Below, piece by piece: positions 1 to 7,804 of a DNA stretch of 64,000 nucleotides; position 1 is the stretch's first letter, and each line of letters begins with the position of its first letter. A program made the translations under genes and the position numbers. The stretch covers positions 248,001-312,000 of the forward strand of contig CBFIHP010000003.1 of the NCBI GenBank assembly GCA_965662355.1. Direction: 5' to 3'. The stretch is from GCA-2683825 sp965662355. GTDB lineage: Bacteria > Planctomycetota > UBA1135 > GCA-002686595. Below the pieces are notes generated by a model that saw nothing but the letters and a program-made list of their open reading frames with translations, made no database searches and had not been told where the DNA came from.

Positions 1-495
1 CGCGGGGGCGTTGACCAGCGCACCCAGGTCGTAGTTGAATCGCGGAGCGAAGCCGTTGCCGAGCGCCGCGTGCTCGGCGTCGTAACGCCGCACGATCGTG
101 CGTCTCGTCACCTCGCCGGGAATCGCTAGCTGGTGCAGCGTATACAGCTGATCCGGTCGCGGGCCAGCGGCCACCAGGATCGCTCCCAGTGCGCCGGAGA
201 AATCGAGCGCGCGTTCCAGAACCGGGTCGGGTACCTCCACCGTGCTCGAGAGAAAGGCCTCCGGCTGGGCACCCGACGTCGCGGCCCAGACCAGCTCGCC
301 GTGGGCGGTGAAGGCACAGCCACGCGGAATCCAGGTCGCCCCCGAAGGCGGGTCGACCGACCAGCGCTCACCGGGAATGAAAGCGGTGGTGCTCTGGGCG
401 AGGGGGCCAGATGCGGACAGGGCAAGCGCGAAAGCCAGCCCGAAGGCAACTCGCCAGGACCTGGGCTCGAGGAACGTAGAACAAGGGTGCTTCAA
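1..495 (-). CDS. Secreted protein of unknown function, N-terminal part (runs off the left edge)
   Basis: An open minus-strand frame runs without a stop from the window edge to an upstream in-frame TGA near 515. The only usable start before the hydrophobic segment is a TTG at 495, giving MKHPCSTFLEPRSW followed by a signal peptide (VAFGLAFALALSASG, probable cleavage after PLAQS). The mature part (WIPRGCAFTAHGELVWAATSG, then a VVRRYDAEHAALG-type stretch on the way to the edge) is soluble and looks like the start of a beta-propeller or similar extracellular protein, but I do not recognise a family. Codons show the strong G/C third-position bias of the neighbours, which supports it being real. 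The start is inferred; the carboxyl end lies outside the window. Confidence 0.55.
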   Translation of the reverse strand, partial: MKHPCSTFLEPRSWRVAFGLAFALALSASGPLAQSTTAFIPGERWSVDPPSGATWIPRGCAFTAHGELVWAATSGAQPEAFLSSTVEVPDPVLERALDFSGALGAILVAAGPRPDQLYTLHQLAIPGEVTRRTIVRRYDAEHAALGNGFAPRFNYDLGALVNAPA

Positions 496-717
496 GAGGA
501 CGTGCCTGGGTGTAGGGGCTCATTCCAACCCTATCCCGGCGCGGTCTCTGGGGTCCGGGAACTCGTTTCCACCCGTGAGGGCTCTGCAACCCTTGGCCTC
601 TCACCCTCCTTCTTATAGAGTCCCCACCCCCCGCCCCGGCTCGGTCCCCTTGACCGGGTCCTACGAGGGCCTAATCCGTCCATTCCCCGCCTACCCGCCC
701 CCCCTGGAGCTCCCTGC

Positions 718-1839
718 TTGAAAGCGACACCCCTCGTCGACGTTCATCGCGAACTGGGCGCGCGCCTGGTCGATTTCGGCGGCTGGCAGATGCCGGTGCA
801 GTACGGCTCGATTCTCGAGGAAGGCAAGATCGTGCGCCAGGCCTGCGGGTTGTTCGATCTCAGCCACATGGGTCGCTTCCACGTCACCGGTCCGGATGCG
901 GTGCGGCTAGTCGACAGGGTTTGCACGAACCACGCAGAGAAGATCCCGGTGCAATCGATCCGCTATTCTTTGCTCTGCAACGAGGCCGGCTATCCGATCG
1001 ATGACCTCCTCATCTATCGCGAGCAAGAGGGCGTCTACCTGGTCGTGAACGCCGGCAATACCGAGCGCGACCTGGCCTGGATTCGGGAGCACGGTGCCGA
1101 TCTCGACGCCGAGTGCCACGACCTGACCGACAGCCAGGCGATGCTCGCCCTGCAAGGACCCGCGTCCGTCGAGATCCTGCAGAAGCTCGTCGAGGGATAC
1201 GATCTGTCCCAGCTGAAGTACTACAAGTTCGCCTTCGCCAGTGTCTGCGGACTTCATGACGTACGTATCTCGCGTACCGGATACACCGGAGAGGACGGCT
1301 TCGAGATCTACTTCGATCCCACGGAAGCCAAGAACGTGTGGGACGCGCTACTCGAGGCCGGCAAACCCCACGGGATCGCTCCGATCGGCCTGGGCGCGCG
1401 CGACATCCTGCGACTCGAAGCCGGAATGGCGCTCTACGGTCACGAGCTGGACGAGTCATCGAACCCGATGGAAGCCGGCGTCGACTTCGCACTCGCGTTC
1501 ACCGAGGAGAAGGGCGACTTCATCGGTCGCAAGGCCCTCGAGAAGCTGAAGGGGGAACGCACCCACCGGCTCGTGGGAATCACGACCGAAGGGCCCCGGG
1601 TCCCGCGCCAAGGACACCCCCTGATCGATCCGAACGATGGCGATCGCGTCTGTGGACGCGTGGTGTCCGGAGGGGTCTCCCCCACCCTGAAAACGAATAT
1701 CGGTTCGGCCTTCGTCGAGCTGGGACGCGACCAAGCGGAAACGGAACTCGCCCTGGACATGCGCGGCAAGCACCAAGCATGTAAGGTACGCGAGCTGCCC
1801 TTCTACTCCCGCACGCGCAAGAAGAAGAAGAGCACCTAG
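718..1839 (+). CDS. gcvT: Glycine cleavage system T protein (aminomethyltransferase)
   Basis: Cytosolic T protein of the glycine cleavage complex: it moves the methylene group from aminomethylated H protein to tetrahydrofolate and releases ammonia. The 373-residue length is normal. Visible family features are the N-terminal DFGGWQMPVQY, the GLFDLSHMGR segment, the folate-site NAGNTERDLAW stretch, and the C-terminal GARDILRLEAGMALYGHEL and VVSGGVSPTL motifs. The start is TTG with GGAG nine bases upstream. It heads a run gcvT-gcvH-octanoyltransferase on the same strand with gaps of about 35 bases, so co-transcription is likely. The P protein gene (gcvP) is not in the window. The tail ends in a lysine run (RKKKKST). 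Confidence 0.96.
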   Translation: MKATPLVDVHRELGARLVDFGGWQMPVQYGSILEEGKIVRQACGLFDLSHMGRFHVTGPDAVRLVDRVCTNHAEKIPVQSIRYSLLCNEAGYPIDDLLIYREQEGVYLVVNAGNTERDLAWIREHGADLDAECHDLTDSQAMLALQGPASVEILQKLVEGYDLSQLKYYKFAFASVCGLHDVRISRTGYTGEDGFEIYFDPTEAKNVWDALLEAGKPHGIAPIGLGARDILRLEAGMALYGHELDESSNPMEAGVDFALAFTEEKGDFIGRKALEKLKGERTHRLVGITTEGPRVPRQGHPLIDPNDGDRVCGRVVSGGVSPTLKTNIGSAFVELGRDQAETELALDMRGKHQACKVRELPFYSRTRKKKKST

Positions 1840-1875
1840 AACCCCTAGCCCCAACCCTGGGAACTGAGAGAGACC

Positions 1876-2286
1876 ATGCGCCCCGACGATCGCAAGTACA
1901 CCAAGACCCACGAATGGGTGAAGCTCGACGGCAGTTCCGTGCTCGTCGGCATCACGGATTTTGCGGTCAACGAGCTCTGCAGTGGCAACGAGGGCGACCT
2001 GGTCTACTGCGACCTGCCCGAACCCGGACGCGACCTCGGTGCCGGTGAGACCTTCGGTGAGATCGAGTCGGTCAAGGCCGTCGCGGATCTCAATACCCCT
2101 GTCGCCGGCAAGGTGACCGAGGTCAACATGGCCATCGAGGAGCACCTCGAAATCCTCTCACGAGACCCTTTCCAGGAAGGCTGGATGGTACGTCTCGAAG
2201 CCCAAGCAGGCTCGCTCGACGATCCGGCACTCCTGGACGTTGCCGCCTACGAAGCTCTGATCGCGGCGGAAGAGCCCAGCGCCTGA
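1876..2286 (+). CDS. gcvH: Glycine cleavage system H protein
   Basis: Lipoyl carrier protein of the glycine cleavage complex, 136 residues, usual size. The lipoylated lysine is Lys67 in the conserved GEIESVKAVADLNTPVAG hairpin. THEWVKLDG near the N-terminus and DPFQEGWMVRL near the C-terminus are standard H-protein segments. A purine-rich GAGAGAGA sequence precedes the ATG. It sits between gcvT and a lipoyl-attachment enzyme, so the substrate protein, its partner and its modifying enzyme are encoded together. Confidence 0.97.
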   Translation: MRPDDRKYTKTHEWVKLDGSSVLVGITDFAVNELCSGNEGDLVYCDLPEPGRDLGAGETFGEIESVKAVADLNTPVAGKVTEVNMAIEEHLEILSRDPFQEGWMVRLEAQAGSLDDPALLDVAAYEALIAAEEPSA

Positions 2287-2319
2287 GCTTGCGCGTCAAG
2301 CCACGACCAGGAGGGCGTC

Positions 2320-3051
2320 ATGTCGAAACCGTGGCGGTTGTTCACGACCTGGGACGGCGATCCTGGTTTCAACATGGCCATGGACGAGGCCCTGTTTCTC
2401 CACGGGGACGAGCGTCCGAGCTTGCGCTTCTATACATGGCGACCCTGCGCCCTGTCGTTGGGCTATTTCCAGCGCGTTGCGGACGTGCCCGAGGTCTCCC
2501 AGGCAGACGTCTGCGTGCGTCGCTTGACCGGCGGAGGTGCGATTCACCATGCGAACGAGCTGACCTTCTCGATCACCGCCCCCGTCGAGCACCCGCTCTA
2601 CCGCGGTGAAGTGAAGCGTTCCTACGAGCGCGTGCACGGACTTCTGGCCACCGTTTTCTCCCAGCTCGGAGTCGATGCGGCACTGCGCGGCGCTCTGAAA
2701 CTACGTTCGGATTCAGCCGGGTCGGGGATGTGCTTTCACGTCTCGACGCCCCTCGACCTCGCCTGGAGCTCGCGCAAGGGAGTCGGCTCGGCGCAGCGTC
2801 GCAGCCAAGGCCGCGTCCTGCACCATGGCTCGATCAAGATGGCCGCGACCGAGCTGGATACGGGCATCGCAGGGCTCCACGAATACGCGCCTGCACTGAC
2901 ACCCGAGAAGCTTGCGCCGCGCATTCGCGAACACTTTGCAAAGGAGCTCGGCATCACCTACGTGGAAGAGGCTCTTTCCGAGAAGGAGCGCCAGCACGTT
3001 CGCGAGCGCGCCTCTTTCTTCACCTCGAAGACCTTCGTGCACCGGCGCTGA
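2320..3051 (+). CDS. Octanoyltransferase / lipoate-protein ligase family enzyme (LipM-like)
   Basis: BPL_LplA_LipB-fold enzyme that attaches octanoate (or lipoate) to carrier lysines such as that of GcvH. Visible signatures are RRLTGGGAIHH (residues 67-77, acyl-binding loop) and GVGSAQRRSQGRVLHHGSI (about 154-172). Cys138 in GMCFHVSTP sits where LipM-type octanoyltransferases carry their catalytic cysteine, so transfer from octanoyl-ACP is more likely than ATP-dependent lipoate ligation. The ligase's usual Lys is replaced by a WSSRKGVG context. The length of 243 residues fits LipM better than a full LplA with its extra C-terminal domain. Its place directly after gcvH points to H protein as target. 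LipM versus LplA is inferred from motifs only. Confidence 0.85.
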   Translation: MSKPWRLFTTWDGDPGFNMAMDEALFLHGDERPSLRFYTWRPCALSLGYFQRVADVPEVSQADVCVRRLTGGGAIHHANELTFSITAPVEHPLYRGEVKRSYERVHGLLATVFSQLGVDAALRGALKLRSDSAGSGMCFHVSTPLDLAWSSRKGVGSAQRRSQGRVLHHGSIKMAATELDTGIAGLHEYAPALTPEKLAPRIREHFAKELGITYVEEALSEKERQHVRERASFFTSKTFVHRR

Positions 3052-3190
3052 GTCGCTCCCTGGCAGGCCAGGTGTCATCGGTGATGCGGCTGTAGATGAG
3101 GGCGATTCCACGCCCCACGAGAAAGCCGTAGCGCAGGCTCGCCGATTCGCGCAAATGGGCTCGGCACAGGTAGCAACGCGAAAGGAAGGG

Positions 3191-3262
3191 TTACCCCGCC
3201 AGGACTCGAACCTGGAACGACTGGACCAAAACCAGTTGTGTTGCCGATTACACCACGGGGTA
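3191..3262 (-). tRNA. tRNA-Gln (anticodon TTG)
   Basis: On the minus strand the sequence folds as a 72-nt cloverleaf: acceptor TACCCCG/CGGGGTA with discriminator A, D arm with GTGTAATCGGCAACAC, anticodon stem ACTGG/CCAGT with loop TTTTGGT (anticodon TTG reads CAA, glutamine), and T arm CCAGG-TTCGAGT-CCTGG. The 3' CCA is not encoded; CCC follows. It stands alone between the lipoylation gene and the convergent cinA gene. Confidence 0.97.
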
Positions 3263-3394
3263 AGAGCTCGAACGGCGTTGGTCGCTGTGCGGGCCTCTGC
3301 CTGGAACAAGACCGTTCGAGGGGCGGAAACATAACAGCGCCCCTCTCCAGATTCAATCCAGCGATTGCCACCGATCCACGCTCAGAGCGACCCC

Positions 3395-4711
3395 CTAGCG
3401 GCAGTGCGCGGATTCCACCTCCGCAAGCCCGGCATCTCGCAGCCGACGCCAGCCCAGAAAAAGCGCCTGGTGGGAGGCGAGGGTACGGATCCAGTTGCGC
3501 TCGCCGGGGGGGAAGCGGCGCTCGAAGGTCTCGAGCACTCCATCGAGAGAGGTAGCGAAGCAGACGAGTCCCAGGGGTTTCTCGGCACTTGCGCCATCGG
3601 GCCCCGCAATGCCGGTGACCGCAATCGCGAGGCGCGCCCCCGAAACCCGAGCCGCCCCGGCCGCCATGTCCCGGGCGACCTCCTCCGAGACCACGCCATG
3701 CTCCCGGATTCGCTCCCGCGGAACGCCTAGCACCTCAGCCTTGACCTCGTCGGCGTAGGTCACGAACGAGCGCCGAAAGACCGCCGAGATCCCGGGAACC
3801 CTCGTCAGATAGGCGGAGGCGAGCCCGCCGGTACAGGACTCGGCCAAACTCACCTCGAGCCCCGCGCGAATGAGCGCCTCGCCCAGAACCGTTTCGAGAC
3901 GCCGATCCCTTTCGGTGTAGATGTACTCCCGGAAGCGATCGCGGAAGGCCTGGGCGCGTTGATCGAGCAGACGCGCTCCCTCGGCACCCTCGCGACCGGC
4001 TCGCAAACTGACGAGCAGACGGCCGTGCTTGGCCGAGCACCCCATGCGCGGTTCCGCATCGCGATCCATCCACCCACCCACTTTTTCCGCGAAGTCGCTT
4101 TCCGAGACTCCGAACAGATGAAAGCGCCGCTCGCCTAGCGGGGGCCTTGCTCTCTTGCTTGCCACCAGAAAAGGAATGACCTCTTCGCCCAGCACAACGC
4201 GCAGCTCTGCGGGAGGACCGGGCAAAGCGATCACGCAGGTCTCGAGTTCGGCCGAAGAACCCGGTAGCTGCATGCGGAACCCCGGCGCCGTCCCGACCCG
4301 GTTGTGAATGGCCACGGCACCATCGGGCAAGAGCGCCTGGCGCTCGTTGGTCTTCGGCATCGGTGTCCCGCGTCGGGTGTACCAGGCCAGGATGTCGCGC
4401 ATCGCGCCCTCGTCGAGGCTCAGGGGAACGCCCAATGCCCGCGCCACTCCATGCCGCGTGACATCGTCCAGGGTCGGTCCAAGTCCACCGCTGCAGATCA
4501 CGAGCCTGGCGTGCTCGATGGCCCGCTCCAGGGCAGCGGCAATCGCTTCCTCACGATCCTCGACCAGCTCGACCCCGGAGACCGCCAGCCCGACGCGGGC
4601 GAGCTCGCGCGCCAGCTCTGGCGTGTTCAAGTCCGGATGGGCTCCAGCGAGAAGCTCGTCCCCCACGACGACGATGCGCACATTCCTGTTCGATTGGGCC
4701 ATTTCGGTCAC
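3395..4711 (-). CDS. cinA: CinA-like protein: MocF/CinA N-domain plus PncC-type NMN amidohydrolase C-domain
   Basis: Two-domain cytosolic enzyme of pyridine nucleotide salvage. The N-terminal half (about 1-260) has the molybdopterin-binding-like CinA fold (VVGDELLAGAHPDLN, then ICSGGLGPTLDDVTRHGVARALG). The C-terminal half carries the NMN deamidase signatures AESCTGGLASAYLTRVPG and AVTGIAGPDG. The length of 438 residues is near normal. The start is GTG; its GTGA overlaps the tatC stop by four bases, so translational coupling with tatC is expected. An internal ATG four codons in is an alternative start. The family assignment is firm; which activity dominates in vivo is not shown by sequence. 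Confidence 0.93.
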   Translation of the reverse strand: MTEMAQSNRNVRIVVVGDELLAGAHPDLNTPELARELARVGLAVSGVELVEDREEAIAAALERAIEHARLVICSGGLGPTLDDVTRHGVARALGVPLSLDEGAMRDILAWYTRRGTPMPKTNERQALLPDGAVAIHNRVGTAPGFRMQLPGSSAELETCVIALPGPPAELRVVLGEEVIPFLVASKRARPPLGERRFHLFGVSESDFAEKVGGWMDRDAEPRMGCSAKHGRLLVSLRAGREGAEGARLLDQRAQAFRDRFREYIYTERDRRLETVLGEALIRAGLEVSLAESCTGGLASAYLTRVPGISAVFRRSFVTYADEVKAEVLGVPRERIREHGVVSEEVARDMAAGAARVSGARLAIAVTGIAGPDGASAEKPLGLVCFATSLDGVLETFERRFPPGERNWIRTLASHQALFLGWRRLRDAGLAEVESAHCR

Positions 4712-5616
4712 GGGGCGTCACCGGAATCGCGCTCGGCCGCGCGCTTCGCGACGATCCTCGACGACCAGATGCCGATCTCGTACAGGGCGATCAGCGGAAT
4801 TCCCATCATGGCCTGGGTGAAGGGATCGGGTGGGGTCAGCACCGCTGCCAGCACGAACGCACTGATGATGAAATGCCCTCGGAAACGAGCCATGGCCGCC
4901 GGATCGACGATGCGCGAGCGCGCGAGAAAGCACATGACCAAAGGCAGCTGAAAGATGATCCCGAGGGCCAAGCACAGAGACGCGAAGAACTTCAGGTAGT
5001 TCGCCGCGCTGAAGGTCGGATAGGCGAAGTCGATCGAGCCCTGGTTCAGAAAGTAGATGGCGTACGGCACCATCACTCTGAACCCGAACGCTGTGCCAAC
5101 GAGAAAGGCCACGAGCGAGACGGGGAAGTAGAGCCTTACTCCGCGTTTCTCTTTCTCGTAGAGCCCCGCTGCGATGAAGAGCCACATCTGCCACAGGAGA
5201 AAGGGTGCGCCGACGATCAGGGCCAGATACAGGCAGACCTTCAGGCGAAAGAGAAAGCTCTCGGCGGGAGCGATGAAGATCAGCTCCTTGTTGAAGTTCC
5301 GCAGGCGCATGTCCTCGGGATCCGCCGTGAGAAAGAACTCGGTGCGCAAGAGCTCCGGATCGGCGTCGAGCTTCTCCACGGCTTCGGCCACGAAGTCGAC
5401 CTCGAGCATGCTCATGGCCCGGTAGTGCGGCTCCTTCGCCAGCTTGATCAGTGGATCCTGAAAGCTCCAGCAAAGGACGAAGCAGACCAAGACGGCGACC
5501 ACGCCGCGGATGAGGCGCGAGCGCAGCTCGTCGATGTGCCCACCGAGGCTCATCCGCGTCTTCCCAAAGGGGTCTTTCGCGCCGCTGCTCTCCTGGGGCT
5601 CCTTGTCGCCGCTCAT
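4708..5616 (-). CDS. tatC: Sec-independent protein translocase TatC
   Basis: Inner-membrane core of the twin-arginine translocase, which binds RR signal peptides and recruits TatA. The protein opens with the conserved MSLGGHIDELRSRLIRG before TM1; later segments include FRLKVCLYLALIVGAPFLLWQMW, LYEKEKR, and a further set of TMs ending in LTPPDPFTQAMMGIPLIALYEIG. At 302 residues it is longer than the usual 250 or so. The extra length is a charged stretch of about 55 residues in the first periplasmic loop (KLAKEPHYRAMS to DMRLRNFNKEL). At least one Tat substrate is likely encoded in this window (the amidohydrolase at 38.2-39.5 kb with an RRTF signal). It is coupled to cinA downstream. No tatA is visible here. 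Confidence 0.95.
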   Translation of the reverse strand: MSGDKEPQESSGAKDPFGKTRMSLGGHIDELRSRLIRGVVAVLVCFVLCWSFQDPLIKLAKEPHYRAMSMLEVDFVAEAVEKLDADPELLRTEFFLTADPEDMRLRNFNKELIFIAPAESFLFRLKVCLYLALIVGAPFLLWQMWLFIAAGLYEKEKRGVRLYFPVSLVAFLVGTAFGFRVMVPYAIYFLNQGSIDFAYPTFSAANYLKFFASLCLALGIIFQLPLVMCFLARSRIVDPAAMARFRGHFIISAFVLAAVLTPPDPFTQAMMGIPLIALYEIGIWSSRIVAKRAAERDSGDAP

Positions 5617-5645
5617 GGGCGACGATCATAGTCGAGCGCCAAACG

Positions 5646-5687
5646 AAACCGGACCCCCAATCGCGGCTGCGACCGGGGGTCCGGTTT
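5646..5687 (-). terminator. Hairpin after the BRCT-like membrane protein gene
   Basis: A perfect 13-bp inverted repeat, AAACCGGACCCCC and GGGGGTCCGGTTT, with a 16-nt loop. It lies between the stop of the upstream minus-strand gene and the tatC start. The minus-strand continuation GGTTTCGTTTGG gives only a weak U-tract. It probably separates the coiled-coil gene from tatC-cinA. Confidence 0.7.
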
Positions 5688-5724
5688 GTGTCGACCTGTT
5701 TGTTTTGAACTGGGCCGGGGGGAG

Positions 5725-7014
5725 CTAGTTGCCGACGCCCGCACCGGCGCGCAGGAACTCCTCGATATCGGTCAGGGAGACGACGACCACATTCTGCGCC
5801 ACCGCATCGCGGTACTCGGGCAAATCGGTGGGGTCGATCGGCTCTTCGAGCGGCTCGTTCGTGTCGGGATCGGCGTAGAGCTGGGCGCCAACGATGCAGA
5901 AGTTCGTCGTGTGCGAGAGCTCGTCCTGGATGTTGATGCCGATGCGGCCGAGGAGCGAACGCAGGTCCTTCTCGTTGTAGCGTCCGCTGAAGCGGCCGAC
6001 GAGGACGGCGTTGCGGGTGCCACGCGGATCGTAGAGACGGTTGACGATGACGTCGCCCTTGGCGATCTGAGCCAGGGGGTCGGACTTGCCGCTGAAGACG
6101 ACTTCGGCGCGACGCTCTTCGACGCGCACGACGTCGGCGTAGGCGATCAGCTTGCCACGCTCGCGGGGGTTGCCCGACTCGACGCGGAAGCGCATGCCCG
6201 TCGTGAGACGGTGGCGCGCACCGATATCGACCCACCCCATCTTCAGGCGGTCGGAAACCTCGATGATCTTGCCGTCAGGGTCGTTGGCGAAGTCGCCGCG
6301 AACGAAGCGGGTCTTCTGCGTGAGGTCGAGGATGCGGGCATCCTTCAGGCGCACGACTTCTTCGAGACCGCGCTTCTCGTTCGCCGAGGCGACGCGCAGG
6401 TTGCGAACCTCGTTGTCACGCTCGGAAACCTGATCCTGGGCGGTGGACAGGCGATCGGTGAGCTCCGACTCGCGGCTGTCCGCGGCGCTCTTTTGATCGG
6501 CCAGGTCCTGGCGCAGGGTTTTGATCGTGTCATCGTTTTGCGAGGCGACGTCCACGGCCGCCGAATTGGCGGACTGAACCTCTGCCTGCAGGGTCTGGAT
6601 CTGACCCTCGAGCTCGGCGATTTTGCGGCCGCGCTCGTTGTAGGCCGCCGTGATCTTCGGCAGGACGCCCTGGAAATCGACGTCCGAAGCCGTCAGATCG
6701 GAAAAGGTCGACTTCAGCCCCTCGAGGGCCGAAGTGGCTTCCGTCACGTCGGTCGACTGATCGGCGGATTCACGGTCGTACCAACCCAAGACGACGGAAA
6801 CGTTCCGGCGAACTTCCTGGGCGGACTCCCAGCGGGTTTCCGCTTCGGCCGATTTCGATACGGCATCGTCGCGACTTTTTTGAGCCGTCGCCATATCGCT
6901 CTGGGCGATGAAACCAAAGGCCAGGGCGACCAGGACCAGGACGCTGGCAACAATCAGCCAAACGGCGCTGACGCGAGCCGCACCACGATTCGAGCCCATA
7001 TTCGGGTTACTCAT
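5725..7014 (-). CDS. Membrane-anchored coiled-coil protein with BRCT-like C-terminal domain
   Basis: Unnamed protein of 429 residues. One N-terminal TM helix (about 14-37, VSAVWLIVASVLVLVALAFGF) is followed by a long heptad-rich stretch (about 40-232). A compact beta domain follows (about 240-330; DGKIIEVSDRLKMGWVDIG, TGMRFRV, KGDVIVNRLYDP). The last 90 residues match the BRCT pattern: NAVLVGRFSGR, DLRSLLGRIG, LSHTTNFCIVG, then AVAQNVVVVSLTDIEEFL. BRCT domains normally bind phosphopeptides or DNA ends in cytosolic proteins, so their presence on a membrane-tethered coiled coil is unusual. I chose the ATG giving MSNPNMGSNRG because longer readings run over the divergent coaE gene. The function is unknown; an envelope or division scaffold is a guess. 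Confidence 0.85.
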   Translation of the reverse strand: MSNPNMGSNRGAARVSAVWLIVASVLVLVALAFGFIAQSDMATAQKSRDDAVSKSAEAETRWESAQEVRRNVSVVLGWYDRESADQSTDVTEATSALEGLKSTFSDLTASDVDFQGVLPKITAAYNERGRKIAELEGQIQTLQAEVQSANSAAVDVASQNDDTIKTLRQDLADQKSAADSRESELTDRLSTAQDQVSERDNEVRNLRVASANEKRGLEEVVRLKDARILDLTQKTRFVRGDFANDPDGKIIEVSDRLKMGWVDIGARHRLTTGMRFRVESGNPRERGKLIAYADVVRVEERRAEVVFSGKSDPLAQIAKGDVIVNRLYDPRGTRNAVLVGRFSGRYNEKDLRSLLGRIGINIQDELSHTTNFCIVGAQLYADPDTNEPLEEPIDPTDLPEYRDAVAQNVVVVSLTDIEEFLRAGAGVGN

Positions 7015-7111
7015 ATCTGAAGCAGGGGATTCTCTTGCGTACGGGAGAGGATTTCTTCCCGCGAGGACAACTACCCCTCTAGCATACGCTGGTTTCCCAC
7101 GAATCCGGTCC

Positions 7112-7765
7112 ATGGAATCACGATCCTCTAGAATCGAGCTCCGCACGGAGCCACGGATCCTCGGCGTGCTCGGTGGGGTGGCCTCGGGGAAGTCCGCGGC
7201 GGCCCGTTTCTTGGCCGGCGAGGGGGGCTGGGTGGTCTCCGCGGACGAGATCGTGCACAAACTTCTCGCCGAGAAGGACGCGATCGAAGCCTTTTCCCGG
7301 CGCTTCGGCGAAACCGTGCTGGGGCCCAATGGAGGCCTGGATCGGGCGCGATTGGCCCAGCTGGTGTTTGATCCCGAGCAGGGAGCCGAAGCCCGAGCGG
7401 CACTCGAGGACTGGACCCACCCGCGCGTTCGTGCCAGGATCTTGGCGCGCATCGAGGAGGCCCGGAGCGAGGGTGTGCCCCGCGTCGTGTTGGACGTGCC
7501 CCTGCTCCTGGAGACCGATGCGCAAAGCGGGCTCGCCCGCCTGTGCCACGTGTTGGTCTTCGTCGCCGTCTCGGACGAGCAACGCGACCAGCGGGGACGG
7601 GAGCAGCGCTCCTGGCCCGCGGGCGAAGTCGCTCGCCGTGAAGCCGCCCAGCTCCCCCTCGACGAAAAGATGGAGCGTGCGGATTACGTGCTTTCCAACG
7701 AAACAACCCTAGAGGAGCTCGAAGCCGCCTGTCGCCACGTCTTGGCGCAAATCGAAGCGGACTGA
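7112..7765 (+). CDS. coaE: Dephospho-CoA kinase
   Basis: Catalyses the last step of coenzyme A synthesis, phosphorylation of the 3'-hydroxyl of dephospho-CoA. Features seen: P-loop GGVASGKS (residues 21-28), VVSADEIVHKLL after it, WTHPRVRARI, and the lid/second-substrate segment VVLDVPLLLETD. The length of 217 residues is typical. The ATG giving MESRSSRIELRTEPRILGVLGG is preferred because an open frame extending further upstream would overlap the divergent BRCT-like gene. It precedes rho by 39 bases, a pairing I associate with planctomycete genomes. Confidence 0.93.
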   Translation: MESRSSRIELRTEPRILGVLGGVASGKSAAARFLAGEGGWVVSADEIVHKLLAEKDAIEAFSRRFGETVLGPNGGLDRARLAQLVFDPEQGAEARAALEDWTHPRVRARILARIEEARSEGVPRVVLDVPLLLETDAQSGLARLCHVLVFVAVSDEQRDQRGREQRSWPAGEVARREAAQLPLDEKMERADYVLSNETTLEELEAACRHVLAQIEAD

Positions 7766-7804
7766 GACGCGAGCCCTCTCCACAACAACAACTCAAAGCA
7801 GTCG

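Noticed and set aside
4718..6235. A 505-residue open frame on the minus strand over tatC and the BRCT-like gene
   Set aside because: Arg/Pro/Ala-rich shadow frame of two well-recognised genes; GC-rich DNA makes such frames common.
6908..7111. A longer N-terminus for dephospho-CoA kinase
   Set aside because: It would overlap the divergent BRCT-like gene and does not resemble CoaE; the ATG at 7112 gives the normal length.
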